Part shown: in pieces, positions 17,298 to 26,285 of the stretch
Layout of the letters: each line of letters begins with the position of its first letter
Numbering within the stretch: the first letter of the stretch is position 1
NCBI RefSeq assembly: GCF_034661295.1
Contig: NZ_CP141062.1
Location: 310,001 to 374,000, forward strand
From: Faecalibacter sp. LW9
Lineage (GTDB): Bacteria; Bacteroidota; Bacteroidia; Flavobacteriales; Weeksellaceae
Reading direction: 5' to 3'
Length of the DNA: 64,000 nucleotides
Translations under genes and position numbers: made by a program
Notes under the pieces: model-generated
What the model saw: only the letters and a program-made list of their open reading frames with translations
Told to the model about the DNA's origin: nothing
Database searches by the model: none

Positions 17298-19820
17298 ATG
17301 TCAAAAAATCTCGTAATAGTTGAGTCCCCAGCAAAAGCCAAAACCATCCAAGGTTTTTTAGGTAAGGATTTCATTGTGGAGTCTAGTTTCGGACACGTAG
17401 TAGATCTACCTAAGAAGGGAATGGGTATTGAGATTGAAAACGATTACAAGCCTCTTTATGAGGTGACGCCTGATAAAAAGGATGTCGTGAATAAATTAAA
17501 AAAATTGTCTGATAAAGCGGAGACAATTTGGTTGGCATCCGATGAGGACCGCGAGGGAGAAGCGATTTCTTGGCATTTATATAATGTGTTAGGATTAGAT
17601 AAAAAAGACTCTAAACGTATTGTCTTTAATGAGATTACAAAAAAAGCAATTCAGCGTGCTGTTGAAAATCCACGTCAAATTGATGTGAATTTAGTTGATG
17701 CACAACAAGCTCGTCGTGTATTGGATCGTTTAGTTGGTTTTGAAATGTCTCCAATACTTTGGAAAAAAGTAAAACCAGGTTTGTCGGCAGGTCGTGTACA
17801 ATCAGTATCTGTACGATTAATTGTAGAACGTGAAAAAGAAATTCAAAATTTTAATCCCACATCATCTTATCGATTTACAGCTTTATTTTCTACAGCCGAA
17901 AGTAAGCAATTAAAGGCTGTTCTTACCAAAGAATTCGAAACGCTTGAGGAAGCTGAAGCGTTTTTAAATACATGTATCCAAGCAGAGTTTAAAGTAAAAG
18001 ATTTACAAAAGAAACCTGCTAAACGTACACCATCTGCTCCGTTTACAACTTCTACATTACAACAAGAAGCATCTCGTAAATTAGGATTTTCAGTATCTCG
18101 TACGATGCGTTTTGCTCAACAATTATATGAGCAAGGGCATATTACGTATATGAGAACAGATAGTGTGAATCTGTCCGATGATGCCTTAACAGCTGTTCGT
18201 ACAGAAATTGAATCAGCATATGGAAATAAATATGTTGAAATTAGAAAATACGCAAACAAAAATACTTCTGCTCAAGAAGCGCACGAAGCCATTCGTCCAA
18301 CACATTTCGAAAATCATACGATTAATGTTACCGATGATTCGATGCGAAAATTATATGAACTAATTTGGAAGCGAACAGTAGCTTCTCAAATGGCAAATGC
18401 CGAATTAGAACGTACAATTATCGATATCGAAAATCAAAAAAATGACTATATTTTCCAATCGAAAGGAGAGGTAATTGTTTTTGATGGATTCTTAAAAGTA
18501 TATCAAGAATCACACGATGATGAAGATGCAGATGATGATAAAGTTTTATTACCAAAAGTAACGGTTGGTGAAGTGTTAAACACCAATTCAATTCAAGGAA
18601 TTGAGCGTTATTCTAAAGCACCGGCACGTTATACTGAGGCATCATTAGTGAAAAAATTAGAGGAATTAGGAATTGGACGTCCTTCGACGTATGCGCCTAC
18701 TATTTCTACCATCCAAAATCGTGGATATGTTGAAGTAGGAGAGTTAGAAGGAAAACAAAGACAATATCATACTTTACAATTGGTAAATGATTCTGTAGAA
18801 GTAAATAAAGCCACAGAAACATATGGAGCAGACCGTCGTAAATTAATGCCAACAGATATTGGAATTGTAGTAAACGATTTCTTAGTGGATTACTTTAAAA
18901 ATGTAATGAACTATGATTTTACTGCACGTGTTGAACAAAGTTTCGATAATATAGCAGAAGGTAAAGTGGAATGGACAACGATGATTGATGAGTTTTATCA
19001 AAAATTTCATTCGATTGTTGTTGATGTTCAAGAGAATGCCGAACGTGCTTCAGGTGAACGCGATTTAGGCGTTGATCCAACATCAGGAAAAGCAGTACAT
19101 GCTCGTATTGGACGCTATGGACCAATGATTCAGATTGGTGATGCAGATGATGAGGATAAACGATTTGCAAGTTTGCAAAAAAATCAATCGATTCATAACA
19201 TTTCATTAGAAGAAGCTTTAAAATTATTTGAATTACCAAAAACATTAGGAGAATATAAAGGTTTTGTTGTAGAAGTAAACAATGGTCGTTTTGGTCCATA
19301 TGTGAAATTTGATGACAAATATATTTCTGTCCCAAAAGATATTGATCCTTTAGATTTATCCTTTGAAAATGCAGTTCAACTAATTGAAGAGAAATTAGAA
19401 GCTGATGCACCTATTGCCCAATATGAAGGTCATGATGTAACGAAAGGTAAAGGGCGTTTCGGTCCATTTATTAAATGGAATGAATGGTTTATCAATGTAC
19501 CGAAAAAATACGATTTCGATCATTTGTCACAAGCAGATATTATCGAATTAATTGAAGATAAAAAACGCAAAGAGTCAGAACGTGTTGTACGTGAATGGTC
19601 TGAGCAAGAAATACGTTTAGAAAAAGCTCGTTGGGGACGTTATAATTTAATTCATGGAAAAATTAAAGTGGAAATGTCTAAAGAAACAAATCCAGAAGCT
19701 TTAACGTTAGCCGATGTAGAGAAAATTATTGCGGATCATACGCCAGTTAAAAAAGCGGCAGCCAAAAAAACAGCGACTAAAAAAACGACTACAGCTAAAA
19801 AAACAACGAAGAAAAAATAA
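17298..19820 (+). CDS. topA: DNA topoisomerase I
   Basis: An 840-residue type IA topoisomerase that relaxes negative supercoils. The Toprim domain starts at residue 4 (NLVIVESPAKAKTIQ) and includes the ASDEDREGEAISWHL motif; the catalytic tyrosine is Tyr284 in ITYMRTDSVNLS. Instead of C-terminal zinc fingers it has three or more GRxGP repeats (GRYGPMIQIG, GRFGPYVKF, GRFGPFIKW; Toprim C-terminal repeat type) and a Lys/Ala/Thr tail of about 25 residues that should bind DNA electrostatically. The stop codon overlaps the next ATG by one base, so the arginase-fold gene is translationally coupled. Confidence 0.97.
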   Translation: MSKNLVIVESPAKAKTIQGFLGKDFIVESSFGHVVDLPKKGMGIEIENDYKPLYEVTPDKKDVVNKLKKLSDKAETIWLASDEDREGEAISWHLYNVLGLDKKDSKRIVFNEITKKAIQRAVENPRQIDVNLVDAQQARRVLDRLVGFEMSPILWKKVKPGLSAGRVQSVSVRLIVEREKEIQNFNPTSSYRFTALFSTAESKQLKAVLTKEFETLEEAEAFLNTCIQAEFKVKDLQKKPAKRTPSAPFTTSTLQQEASRKLGFSVSRTMRFAQQLYEQGHITYMRTDSVNLSDDALTAVRTEIESAYGNKYVEIRKYANKNTSAQEAHEAIRPTHFENHTINVTDDSMRKLYELIWKRTVASQMANAELERTIIDIENQKNDYIFQSKGEVIVFDGFLKVYQESHDDEDADDDKVLLPKVTVGEVLNTNSIQGIERYSKAPARYTEASLVKKLEELGIGRPSTYAPTISTIQNRGYVEVGELEGKQRQYHTLQLVNDSVEVNKATETYGADRRKLMPTDIGIVVNDFLVDYFKNVMNYDFTARVEQSFDNIAEGKVEWTTMIDEFYQKFHSIVVDVQENAERASGERDLGVDPTSGKAVHARIGRYGPMIQIGDADDEDKRFASLQKNQSIHNISLEEALKLFELPKTLGEYKGFVVEVNNGRFGPYVKFDDKYISVPKDIDPLDLSFENAVQLIEEKLEADAPIAQYEGHDVTKGKGRFGPFIKWNEWFINVPKKYDFDHLSQADIIELIEDKKRKESERVVREWSEQEIRLEKARWGRYNLIHGKIKVEMSKETNPEALTLADVEKIIADHTPVKKAAAKKTATKKTTTAKKTTKKK

Positions 19821-20974
19821 TGTATACAGATTTTCTTAAACCTGTTACCAAGGAATTACAAGACTTTGCTAAGTCTTGTAATTCTTTTTGTATTGGGGCT
19901 AATGTAAATTTTGAAAAAGAAGTATTAGTCGATCCCAATGAATTCAAACAAAAAGAAAAAATCGCCTTAATAGGGGTACAAGAATTTCGTTCATTGAATT
20001 CAGAGGAACAAGAGGATACGGATTTTAATTTCTTAAGAACATCATTATACGAATTAAAAAAAGGGAATTGGACAATTCCAATTTACGATTTCGGAGATAT
20101 CATCGCTTTTGATCATAAATTTGATTCTGGGGAAGTCTTTCAAAAGGTGCTAACAAGTTTACTGAAAGATCAGTTTTTTGTGATTATTTTAGGAGGTTCA
20201 CCAAGTTTAGGTTTTTATCAATACCGAGCTTATGACTCTGTGATTAAAAATCTACATTATTTCACAGTGGATGAGAAAATGCGATTTGGTAATCCATTGC
20301 ATCAAGCCAATGATAATAATTATTTAAGTAAAATTATTGATTCAGAGCCACTCAATTTATTGGATTTTACTCATATTGGTTATCAAACCTATTTCGTAGG
20401 TCAAGAAGAATTGGATTTGATCGAACAATTAAATTTCGAAGCGTTACGTCTAGGTCAAATTAATCAAGACCTAAAAGAAATCGAGCCTTATACGCGTGAG
20501 GCTCATGCTGGTTTAATAAATCTCTCATCTATTGAGGCTCATTGTTATGAATCTTCTAAAGATTTAACCCCAAATGGATTTAATTCAAGAGAAATTTGTG
20601 GTGTAGCAAAATATATTGGCTTAAGTTCCGTTTTATCTTCAATATATATATCAAATTATATCGAACGGTATAAAAAAGTAGATCATTTATTGGTTAGTCA
20701 ATTGATTTGGTATTTGGTTGATGGAAGAAATCATCGCCCAGAAAGAAAAAATTTTGATGATACACAATATTTTGATAAAATTTTTGTTCCATCAGATGTA
20801 CAAGTTTTTGTTTTTTATAGAAACATTCAAACAGACCAATGGTGGATTGAAATAAATGAATCTGAAGAAGAGGAGGGAAATCGTATTATACCTTGCTCAT
20901 CACAAGATTACACTAAGGCATTAGAGGGAGAAATTCCTTATAAATGGTGGAAATATTTCAAAAAGTTTTATTGA
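19820..20974 (+). CDS. Arginase/formimidoylglutamase-fold protein lacking metal ligands
   Basis: A 384-residue protein of the ureohydrolase (arginase, agmatinase, formiminoglutamase) superfamily. Positions of the manganese-binding motifs are recognisable but changed: GGDHS reads GGSPS (VIILGGSPSLGF), the DAHxD strand reads NLHYFTVDEKMRFG, and the SxDxD strand reads LSSIEAHCYES. With these replaced it is unlikely to hold the dimetal centre, so a catalytic role is doubtful and a structural or regulatory one is more likely (inference). It overlaps topA by one base and lies just upstream of gldK. Genomes often annotate such proteins as formimidoylglutamase, which the residues seen here do not support. 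Confidence 0.75.
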   Translation: MYTDFLKPVTKELQDFAKSCNSFCIGANVNFEKEVLVDPNEFKQKEKIALIGVQEFRSLNSEEQEDTDFNFLRTSLYELKKGNWTIPIYDFGDIIAFDHKFDSGEVFQKVLTSLLKDQFFVIILGGSPSLGFYQYRAYDSVIKNLHYFTVDEKMRFGNPLHQANDNNYLSKIIDSEPLNLLDFTHIGYQTYFVGQEELDLIEQLNFEALRLGQINQDLKEIEPYTREAHAGLINLSSIEAHCYESSKDLTPNGFNSREICGVAKYIGLSSVLSSIYISNYIERYKKVDHLLVSQLIWYLVDGRNHRPERKNFDDTQYFDKIFVPSDVQVFVFYRNIQTDQWWIEINESEEEEGNRIIPCSSQDYTKALEGEIPYKWWKYFKKFY

Positions 20975-21027
20975 TTTGATTAATTGTTTGAAAGTCAATA
21001 GGGTAGTTTCAAATGTTAATATATACT

Positions 21028-21035
21028 TAAATTTG
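21028..21035 (+). promoter_or_regulatory. Candidate -7 element (TAAATTTG) for gldKLMN
   Basis: TAAATTTG lies 58 bases before the gldK ATG in the only sizeable gap ahead of the four gld genes. No TTG at the right distance upstream is seen, so a second factor may be needed or the promoter may lie elsewhere. Confidence 0.4.
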
Positions 21036-21093
21036 TTTAATTTTAAATAAAATAATAGTTTTACAACCCTGTATAAAATAAATCTATAACAGA

Positions 21094-22536
21094 ATGAATA
21101 GAATTTTGGTAAGTACTTTATTACTGTCGCTTTCATTTACTTCTTGTAAAATGTTAAAAAGTGGAGGTAGCAGTAATAAACATGATGGACAGATCACCTC
21201 GAAATCATCGACAGCGTGGACTCCAGCACGTCCAAAGGGAATGGTTCCAATTCCTGGAGGATCATTTGTTTTAGGACAAAGTGATTATGATTTCACTCAG
21301 AATAATGATGCGCCTGTAAAAACTGTATCAGTAGCTGGTTTCTTCATGGATGATACGGAGATTACAAACTCTGAGTATCAGATTTTTGTAAATTATGTAA
21401 AAGATTCTATTGCTCGTACAGCATTAGCAACTAAAGCAGAAGAATTAGGATTTGATCCAATGAACCCAGGTGGATCTGACTCTGGTATTGGTGCTTACTC
21501 TTACATTTCAGGATCGAAAGATGGAGAAGGAACTCCTTACGACGAATACATTCAACAAGCCAACACAGGTCGTGATGGAAATACAATGGATGGTCGTAAG
21601 TTAAATTGGGATGTAAAATTAGAATGGGATAAATACAAATACCCAGATGTAGATTATACAGAAGTGATGGAAAGTTTATACTTCCCACCAGAGGAGCGTA
21701 TGAATGGTGAGCGTCGTATTGATACACGTAAATTAAACTATTCTTACGTAGTCGTAGATCAAATGGCTGCTGCTAAAAAACGTGGAACCTTCCAAGTTGA
21801 TTTTAGAAAAGAATTCCAAGTTAATGTTTATCCTGATACAACAGTTTGGGTAAGAGATTTTAACTATTCTTATAATGATCCAATGCACCAAGATTATTTT
21901 TGGCACACAGCGTATGCAAACTATCCAGTAGTTGGTGTGAATTGGAATCAAGCAAATGCATTTGCAGATTTCCGTACAAGATATCATAACATTGCATTAA
22001 ATAGAAAGAAAAAGAAAAACGCTTCTGCAACTAAAGTGATTAGTTATCGTTTACCTACTGAAATCGAGTGGGAATACGCAGCAAGAGGTGGTATTCAAAA
22101 TGCACCTTATCCATGGGGAGGTCCTTACTTAACGGACGATAGAGGCTGCTATTTAGCGAACTTTAAACCAAAACGTGGAGATTATATCGAAATTACAAAA
22201 GGGAAGAAAACAGGGTATATGTACACTGCACCAGTGAAAACATTCCATCCAAATGGATACGGTCTTTATGATATGGCTGGTAACGTTGCAGAGTGGACTT
22301 TATCTCCACACAACCGTTCTTCGTACCAAATGGCATCTTCTTTAAATCCATCGATTACATCATCTAATGAAACGAAGATGGTTGTAAGAGGAGGATCTTG
22401 GAAAGATATCGGTTATATGTTAATGGTTTCTACAAGAGATTTTGAACACAAAGATTCAGCACGCTCTTTCGTAGGATTCAGAACTGTTCAGCCTTTCCCT
22501 GATGGATCGAAAGTAACATACAGAAAATCAAAATAA
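21094..22536 (+). CDS. gldK: Gliding motility lipoprotein GldK
   Basis: A 480-residue outer-membrane lipoprotein and structural part of the type IX secretion system; with GldN (PorN) it forms the periplasmic ring. The lipobox is SFTSC with Cys18 lipidated. From about residue 50 the protein is a formylglycine-generating-enzyme-like (SUMF1) domain: MVPIPGGSFVLGQSD, DDTEITNSEYQIF, YRLPTEIEWEYAARGG and GNVAEWT. The fold in this family is a scaffold and not known to be catalytic. It is the first of four genes in gldKLMN order with short gaps and no terminator until after gldN. Confidence 0.95.
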   Translation: MNRILVSTLLLSLSFTSCKMLKSGGSSNKHDGQITSKSSTAWTPARPKGMVPIPGGSFVLGQSDYDFTQNNDAPVKTVSVAGFFMDDTEITNSEYQIFVNYVKDSIARTALATKAEELGFDPMNPGGSDSGIGAYSYISGSKDGEGTPYDEYIQQANTGRDGNTMDGRKLNWDVKLEWDKYKYPDVDYTEVMESLYFPPEERMNGERRIDTRKLNYSYVVVDQMAAAKKRGTFQVDFRKEFQVNVYPDTTVWVRDFNYSYNDPMHQDYFWHTAYANYPVVGVNWNQANAFADFRTRYHNIALNRKKKKNASATKVISYRLPTEIEWEYAARGGIQNAPYPWGGPYLTDDRGCYLANFKPKRGDYIEITKGKKTGYMYTAPVKTFHPNGYGLYDMAGNVAEWTLSPHNRSSYQMASSLNPSITSSNETKMVVRGGSWKDIGYMLMVSTRDFEHKDSARSFVGFRTVQPFPDGSKVTYRKSK

Positions 22537-22572
22537 ATTTTATACACAATTAATTAATATTAACACACACAC

Positions 22573-23247
22573 ATGGCAGTACAAGCAAGTAAGAAAGAAC
22601 GTATAACTAATTTTATTTATAGTTTTTTCGCAGGTATCGTAATTTTAGGAGCATTATTTAAAATTACTCACATCTCTATCGGACCATTAAATGGTAACGT
22701 ATTATTAACAGTTGGTTTAGTTGCAGAGGCATTAGTATTCTTCTATGCTGCAATCTTCGATCAACCACAAGGACAATACGAATGGGAAAAAGCGTATCCA
22801 GAATTATTAGATGGTGCACCAGTTGCTAAGAAAACAGCAGCAGTTGCAGCAGCAGGAAACTCTTTAACTCAAGAATTAGACAAAGTTTTAGCAGAAGCTA
22901 AATTAGACAAGCAAGTATTTGAAAGTTTACGTGCATCTTTAGATAACTTTGGAGCAGCCGTTTCTGAAATCAACAAAACGACGACAGCAGCAGCAGCTAC
23001 TCAACAATACAACGATGAGATTTCTAAAGCAGCAGTTAATGTAAATGCATTAAATACATTATATGCACAACAAATTGAAAACTCTAACAAGCAAGTAGAA
23101 TTAAATAAACAATTCATCGAAGAAATGCAGAAGTCTTCTGGTCACTCAGAAAAATTCTTAACAGAGATGCAAGCTTTATCTGCTAACATCAATGCATTAA
23201 ACAAAGTTTACGGTGGAATGTTAGCTGCAATGAAAAGCAACAACTAA
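22573..23247 (+). CDS. gldL: Gliding motility protein GldL
   Basis: A 224-residue inner-membrane protein. Two transmembrane helices lie at residues 12-30 and 40-60 (SFFAGIVILGALFKITHI, then LVAEALVFFYAA), followed by a cytoplasmic coiled-coil tail rich in Ala, Asn and Lys. GldL and GldM form the proton-driven rotary motor that powers type IX secretion and gliding; the charged residue within the first helices is used for proton flow in studied homologues. It sits between gldK and gldM as expected. Confidence 0.95.
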   Translation: MAVQASKKERITNFIYSFFAGIVILGALFKITHISIGPLNGNVLLTVGLVAEALVFFYAAIFDQPQGQYEWEKAYPELLDGAPVAKKTAAVAAAGNSLTQELDKVLAEAKLDKQVFESLRASLDNFGAAVSEINKTTTAAAATQQYNDEISKAAVNVNALNTLYAQQIENSNKQVELNKQFIEEMQKSSGHSEKFLTEMQALSANINALNKVYGGMLAAMKSNN

Positions 23248-23289
23248 TCATTGTACATAATTAATTATTAATTTATTCTACTATAAACT

Positions 23290-24846
23290 ATGGCAGGAGG
23301 AGGAGGTGCTCGCCAGAAGATGATCAACTTAATGTATCTTGTATTTATCGCTATGATGGCGTTAAACGTAGATCGTGAAGTCTTAAGATCATTTGAGAGC
23401 ATTTATTTAACAATGGAGTCGTCAACAGGGTTGACTACTGAAAATAATAATACTTTCTATTCTAATATTTCTAAGAAAGCACAAGAAGAGGAAGATTATA
23501 AAGCTATCGATGTAAAAGCAAAAGAAGTTCAAAAACAAGCGAACGATTTCTTTACTTATATTGAAAGTTTAAAAACTGAATTAAAAGGAGCAGATTACCA
23601 ACCAGGTGCTGAAGAAACTGATTATAACTTATTAGCAAATTCAGAACCAGTTGTATCATTATTCTTCAAAGGAGAGGGAGGTGATAAAGGAAATGCTAAA
23701 GCACAAGAATTAGTTTCTAAAATCGATGGTTTCCGTCAGTTTTTATTAACATATACGAAAGATGATGCAAATGCTACGAAGAGAATCAATCAAGTATTCG
23801 CTACGGAAGCACAAGGAAAAGGTAAAAAATCTTGGTTACAAGAAAAATTTTACGAGCAACCAATGGTTGCAGCATTATCTAACTTAACAAAGTTACAAGC
23901 TGATGCTCGTACTGAAGAAGGTAATATCGTTCGTGATTTATTAGCTGGTAAGTTAAAAGAGAAGATCGAATTAAACGCTTTCGATGGGATGTTCTTATCT
24001 CCAGGTATTGTTAAAGTTGGTGACGAAGCAGTATTAAATGTTGTTTTAGGAGCTTTTGATAACAGTGTTACTGGATCTGTTCAAACTTCAGTTGGTAGCG
24101 CAAATATCGTTAATGGTAAAGCATCAATTAAATTAAATACAGGATCTGTAGGTATTCATAATTTAACAGGTAATTTAACTTACAAGACAGCTGATGGATC
24201 AACAAAAACAGTTCCGATTATTCCTTCAACTTACCAAGTTGTAGCGCAAACTTTAGATGTTAAAGCAGCTGAAATTATTGAGAAAGACCCTACAGGTGGT
24301 TCTATCGTAGCAGATAACTTAAGAGTTGTTTATCGTGGTGTTGAAAACCCAATTTCTGCGACAATCAACGGTGCAAATGGACCAGTTTCTATGACAGCTT
24401 CTTCTGGTAACTTATCAGGTGCTGGAGCAAACAGATGGAACCATATGCCAGGATCTGGAAACGAAGTGGTATTTACAGCGTCAGCTAAGGCTTCTTCTGG
24501 AAAAACTTTAACTGTTCGTGAAACATTCCGTGTTAAACCATTACCACCAGCACGTGGTGTTGTTATGGGTAAAACACACGCAGGAGTACCTCAAGCTTCT
24601 TTAGCAAGCCAAAGAGTACGTGTTGACTGGCCAGACTTCTTATTCCCTGTTAAAGGTGAAGTTGAATCTTTCAGCATCAAAGTTCCTGGAAGCCCGATTG
24701 AACGTGTTAACGGTAACAGCTTAGGTGGAGCTTCTTCTATCTCTAAAGCGAAACGCGGTGATAACATTTCAATCATCAACATTAAATACAAATCTTCTTT
24801 AGGACAATCAGGAGACGCTTCTATTGTATCTATCGAAGTATTATAA
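23290..24846 (+). CDS. gldM: Gliding motility protein GldM
   Basis: A 518-residue protein with one N-terminal transmembrane helix (residues 12-30, MINLMYLVFIAMMALNVD) and a long periplasmic part built of four domains in homologues. In the motor it passes through the GldL ring and transmits rotation to the GldK/GldN ring at the outer membrane. The MAGGGGARQKMINLMYLVF start is diagnostic. The body is rich in beta-strand repeats (TVPIIPSTYQVVAQ and KVPGSPIERVNG are visible landmarks). Full length and intact. Confidence 0.95.
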   Translation: MAGGGGARQKMINLMYLVFIAMMALNVDREVLRSFESIYLTMESSTGLTTENNNTFYSNISKKAQEEEDYKAIDVKAKEVQKQANDFFTYIESLKTELKGADYQPGAEETDYNLLANSEPVVSLFFKGEGGDKGNAKAQELVSKIDGFRQFLLTYTKDDANATKRINQVFATEAQGKGKKSWLQEKFYEQPMVAALSNLTKLQADARTEEGNIVRDLLAGKLKEKIELNAFDGMFLSPGIVKVGDEAVLNVVLGAFDNSVTGSVQTSVGSANIVNGKASIKLNTGSVGIHNLTGNLTYKTADGSTKTVPIIPSTYQVVAQTLDVKAAEIIEKDPTGGSIVADNLRVVYRGVENPISATINGANGPVSMTASSGNLSGAGANRWNHMPGSGNEVVFTASAKASSGKTLTVRETFRVKPLPPARGVVMGKTHAGVPQASLASQRVRVDWPDFLFPVKGEVESFSIKVPGSPIERVNGNSLGGASSISKAKRGDNISIINIKYKSSLGQSGDASIVSIEVL

Positions 24847-24861
24847 AATAATTAAAGAAAT

Positions 24862-25785
24862 ATGAAGTATCTTTTAGTTGGATTATCAGTCTTAATGTCT
24901 ACCGCTGCATTAGCACAAAACGTGTTAAATGCAAAATCTCCGGAAGAATTAAGAGAGCAAAGAGCTAACAAATTAGTGATTAATGAAGCAGGTGATTCTA
25001 TCAGTACAGAAGCTGAACCATTAGCTTATGGTTTTATTGAAGACAAGGATATCATCTGGTCTAAAGTAGTTTGGGAAACGATTGATCTTAAGGAGCGTTT
25101 AAATCAGCCATATTCTAAAAAAGGAGACGAAATCATTCAAAACTCAAAATCTCTTTACGAGGTATTGATGGACGGAATGAAAGAAGGTCGAATCAAAGAG
25201 GTATATGCCACTGACGAATTCACTCAAAGATTGGATTATGATCAAATTGTAAGCAAATTAGAGTTTGTGGAAGTTGATCAAGCATTCTTAGACGATTTAG
25301 AGGCTAATGGAGAAACTCCAGCTGAAGGGGAAGGAATTTTAAAACACCAATTACACAACGAAGACGTGCGTATGATTCAAGTAAAAGGATTATGGTACAT
25401 CGACCGTCGTTTAGGTGAATTGAAATACCGTTTATTAGGATTAGCATTATTATCAAAAGATATCCAAGCACAGACGACTCAAGCGCGTATGGCGGGTATC
25501 GAAAGTGACGAAATGTTCCCGTTATTTTGGATTTGGTATCCAGATGCTCGTAAAGAACTTTCTAACTATACGATTTTTAATCCTAAGAACTCATCTTCAC
25601 AAATTACTTACGATGAGGTTTTAAATGCAAGAAGATTCTCTTCAATCATTTACAAAGCTCAAACAACAGTAGGGGTTAAAGCGATTAGTGAGTATATTCC
25701 AGACGATGCAAAATCTCAATTAGAGGAACACAACAGAATCAGAAACTCTATTATTCAACAAGAGTCTGATATGTGGAATTACTAA
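24862..25785 (+). CDS. gldN: Gliding motility protein GldN
   Basis: A 307-residue periplasmic protein with a signal peptide (residues 1-18, ending AALA). It pairs with GldK to form the ring attached to the outer membrane in the type IX system. Landmarks are PYSKKGDEIIQNSKSLYEVL, DVRMIQVKGLWYIDRRLGEL, and PLFWIWYPDARKEL. It starts 15 bases after gldM and is followed by a strong terminator, which closes the gldKLMN transcript. Confidence 0.95.
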   Translation: MKYLLVGLSVLMSTAALAQNVLNAKSPEELREQRANKLVINEAGDSISTEAEPLAYGFIEDKDIIWSKVVWETIDLKERLNQPYSKKGDEIIQNSKSLYEVLMDGMKEGRIKEVYATDEFTQRLDYDQIVSKLEFVEVDQAFLDDLEANGETPAEGEGILKHQLHNEDVRMIQVKGLWYIDRRLGELKYRLLGLALLSKDIQAQTTQARMAGIESDEMFPLFWIWYPDARKELSNYTIFNPKNSSSQITYDEVLNARRFSSIIYKAQTTVGVKAISEYIPDDAKSQLEEHNRIRNSIIQQESDMWNY

Positions 25786-25809
25786 TTAGATACTTTATTC
25801 ATAAAATTA

Positions 25810-25843
25810 AATCCTGTTCAGTTTACTGAACAGGATTTTTTTA
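25810..25843 (+). terminator. Terminator of gldKLMN
   Basis: AATCCTGTTCAG pairs with CTGAACAGGATT around TTTA and is followed by seven T residues. Confidence 0.9.
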
Positions 25844-25873
25844 TTCACATTTAATCCACTCATATCCTACTAC

Positions 25874-26250
25874 ATGATAAAATTATTACCAACATTACTT
25901 CTGCGTAAGAAAAAAGGGTTAGCACCGAATTCATTACCAATGGTAGTTGTACCATTTTCCGAACATGAACAAAAAGATAAATCTTCACTGCAAGCATTTG
26001 TATATATTCAATCTATATCAATTCGGTTGCGGTATTAGAAAATGGCAAATCGATGTATAATGATGGAGAATTTCCTGTTAATATTTATAATCGTACAACG
26101 GGGAACAATAAGCTAATTCAATCGAAGGAATTGATTCAGTTTAAAGATGTACAAACAATAGTTTTAAATACTCTAAAAATGCTCCAGAAACTGCTCTTTT
26201 TGGGACGCAAATTGAAGCCACAGGATTAGTATTTCTTGAGATTGAATAGA
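25874..26250 (+). pseudogene. Relic of an unidentified protein gene, frameshifted
   Basis: The 500-base stretch between gldN and 26286 contains broken coding sequence. From the ATG at 25874 about 54 codons are open (starting MIKLLPTLLLRKKKG). The frame then changes, with NSVAVLENGKSMYNDGEF and VNIYNRTTGNNKLIQSKE readable in a second frame from about 26027, and a third stretch (FKYSKNAPETALFGTQ, ending ATGLVFLEIE then TAG at 26248-26250) in yet another frame. At least two frameshifts are needed to join them. I do not recognise the family. It reads as a decayed secreted or surface protein, low confidence. Confidence 0.5.
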
Positions 26251-26278
26251 AAAGGATGACAATAGGCCATCCTTTTTA
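26249..26278 (-). terminator. Terminator of the endonuclease/exonuclease/phosphatase gene
   Basis: AAAAGGATG and CATCCTTTT pair around about ten bases; on the minus strand a T tract follows, shortly after the stop at 26286. Confidence 0.65.
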
Positions 26279-26285
26279 TCTTTGA

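Noticed and set aside
19820-20974. Functional formimidoylglutamase or arginase.
   Set aside because: The GGDHS, DAHxD and SxDxD metal-binding motifs are replaced, so the usual name is not supported by the residues.
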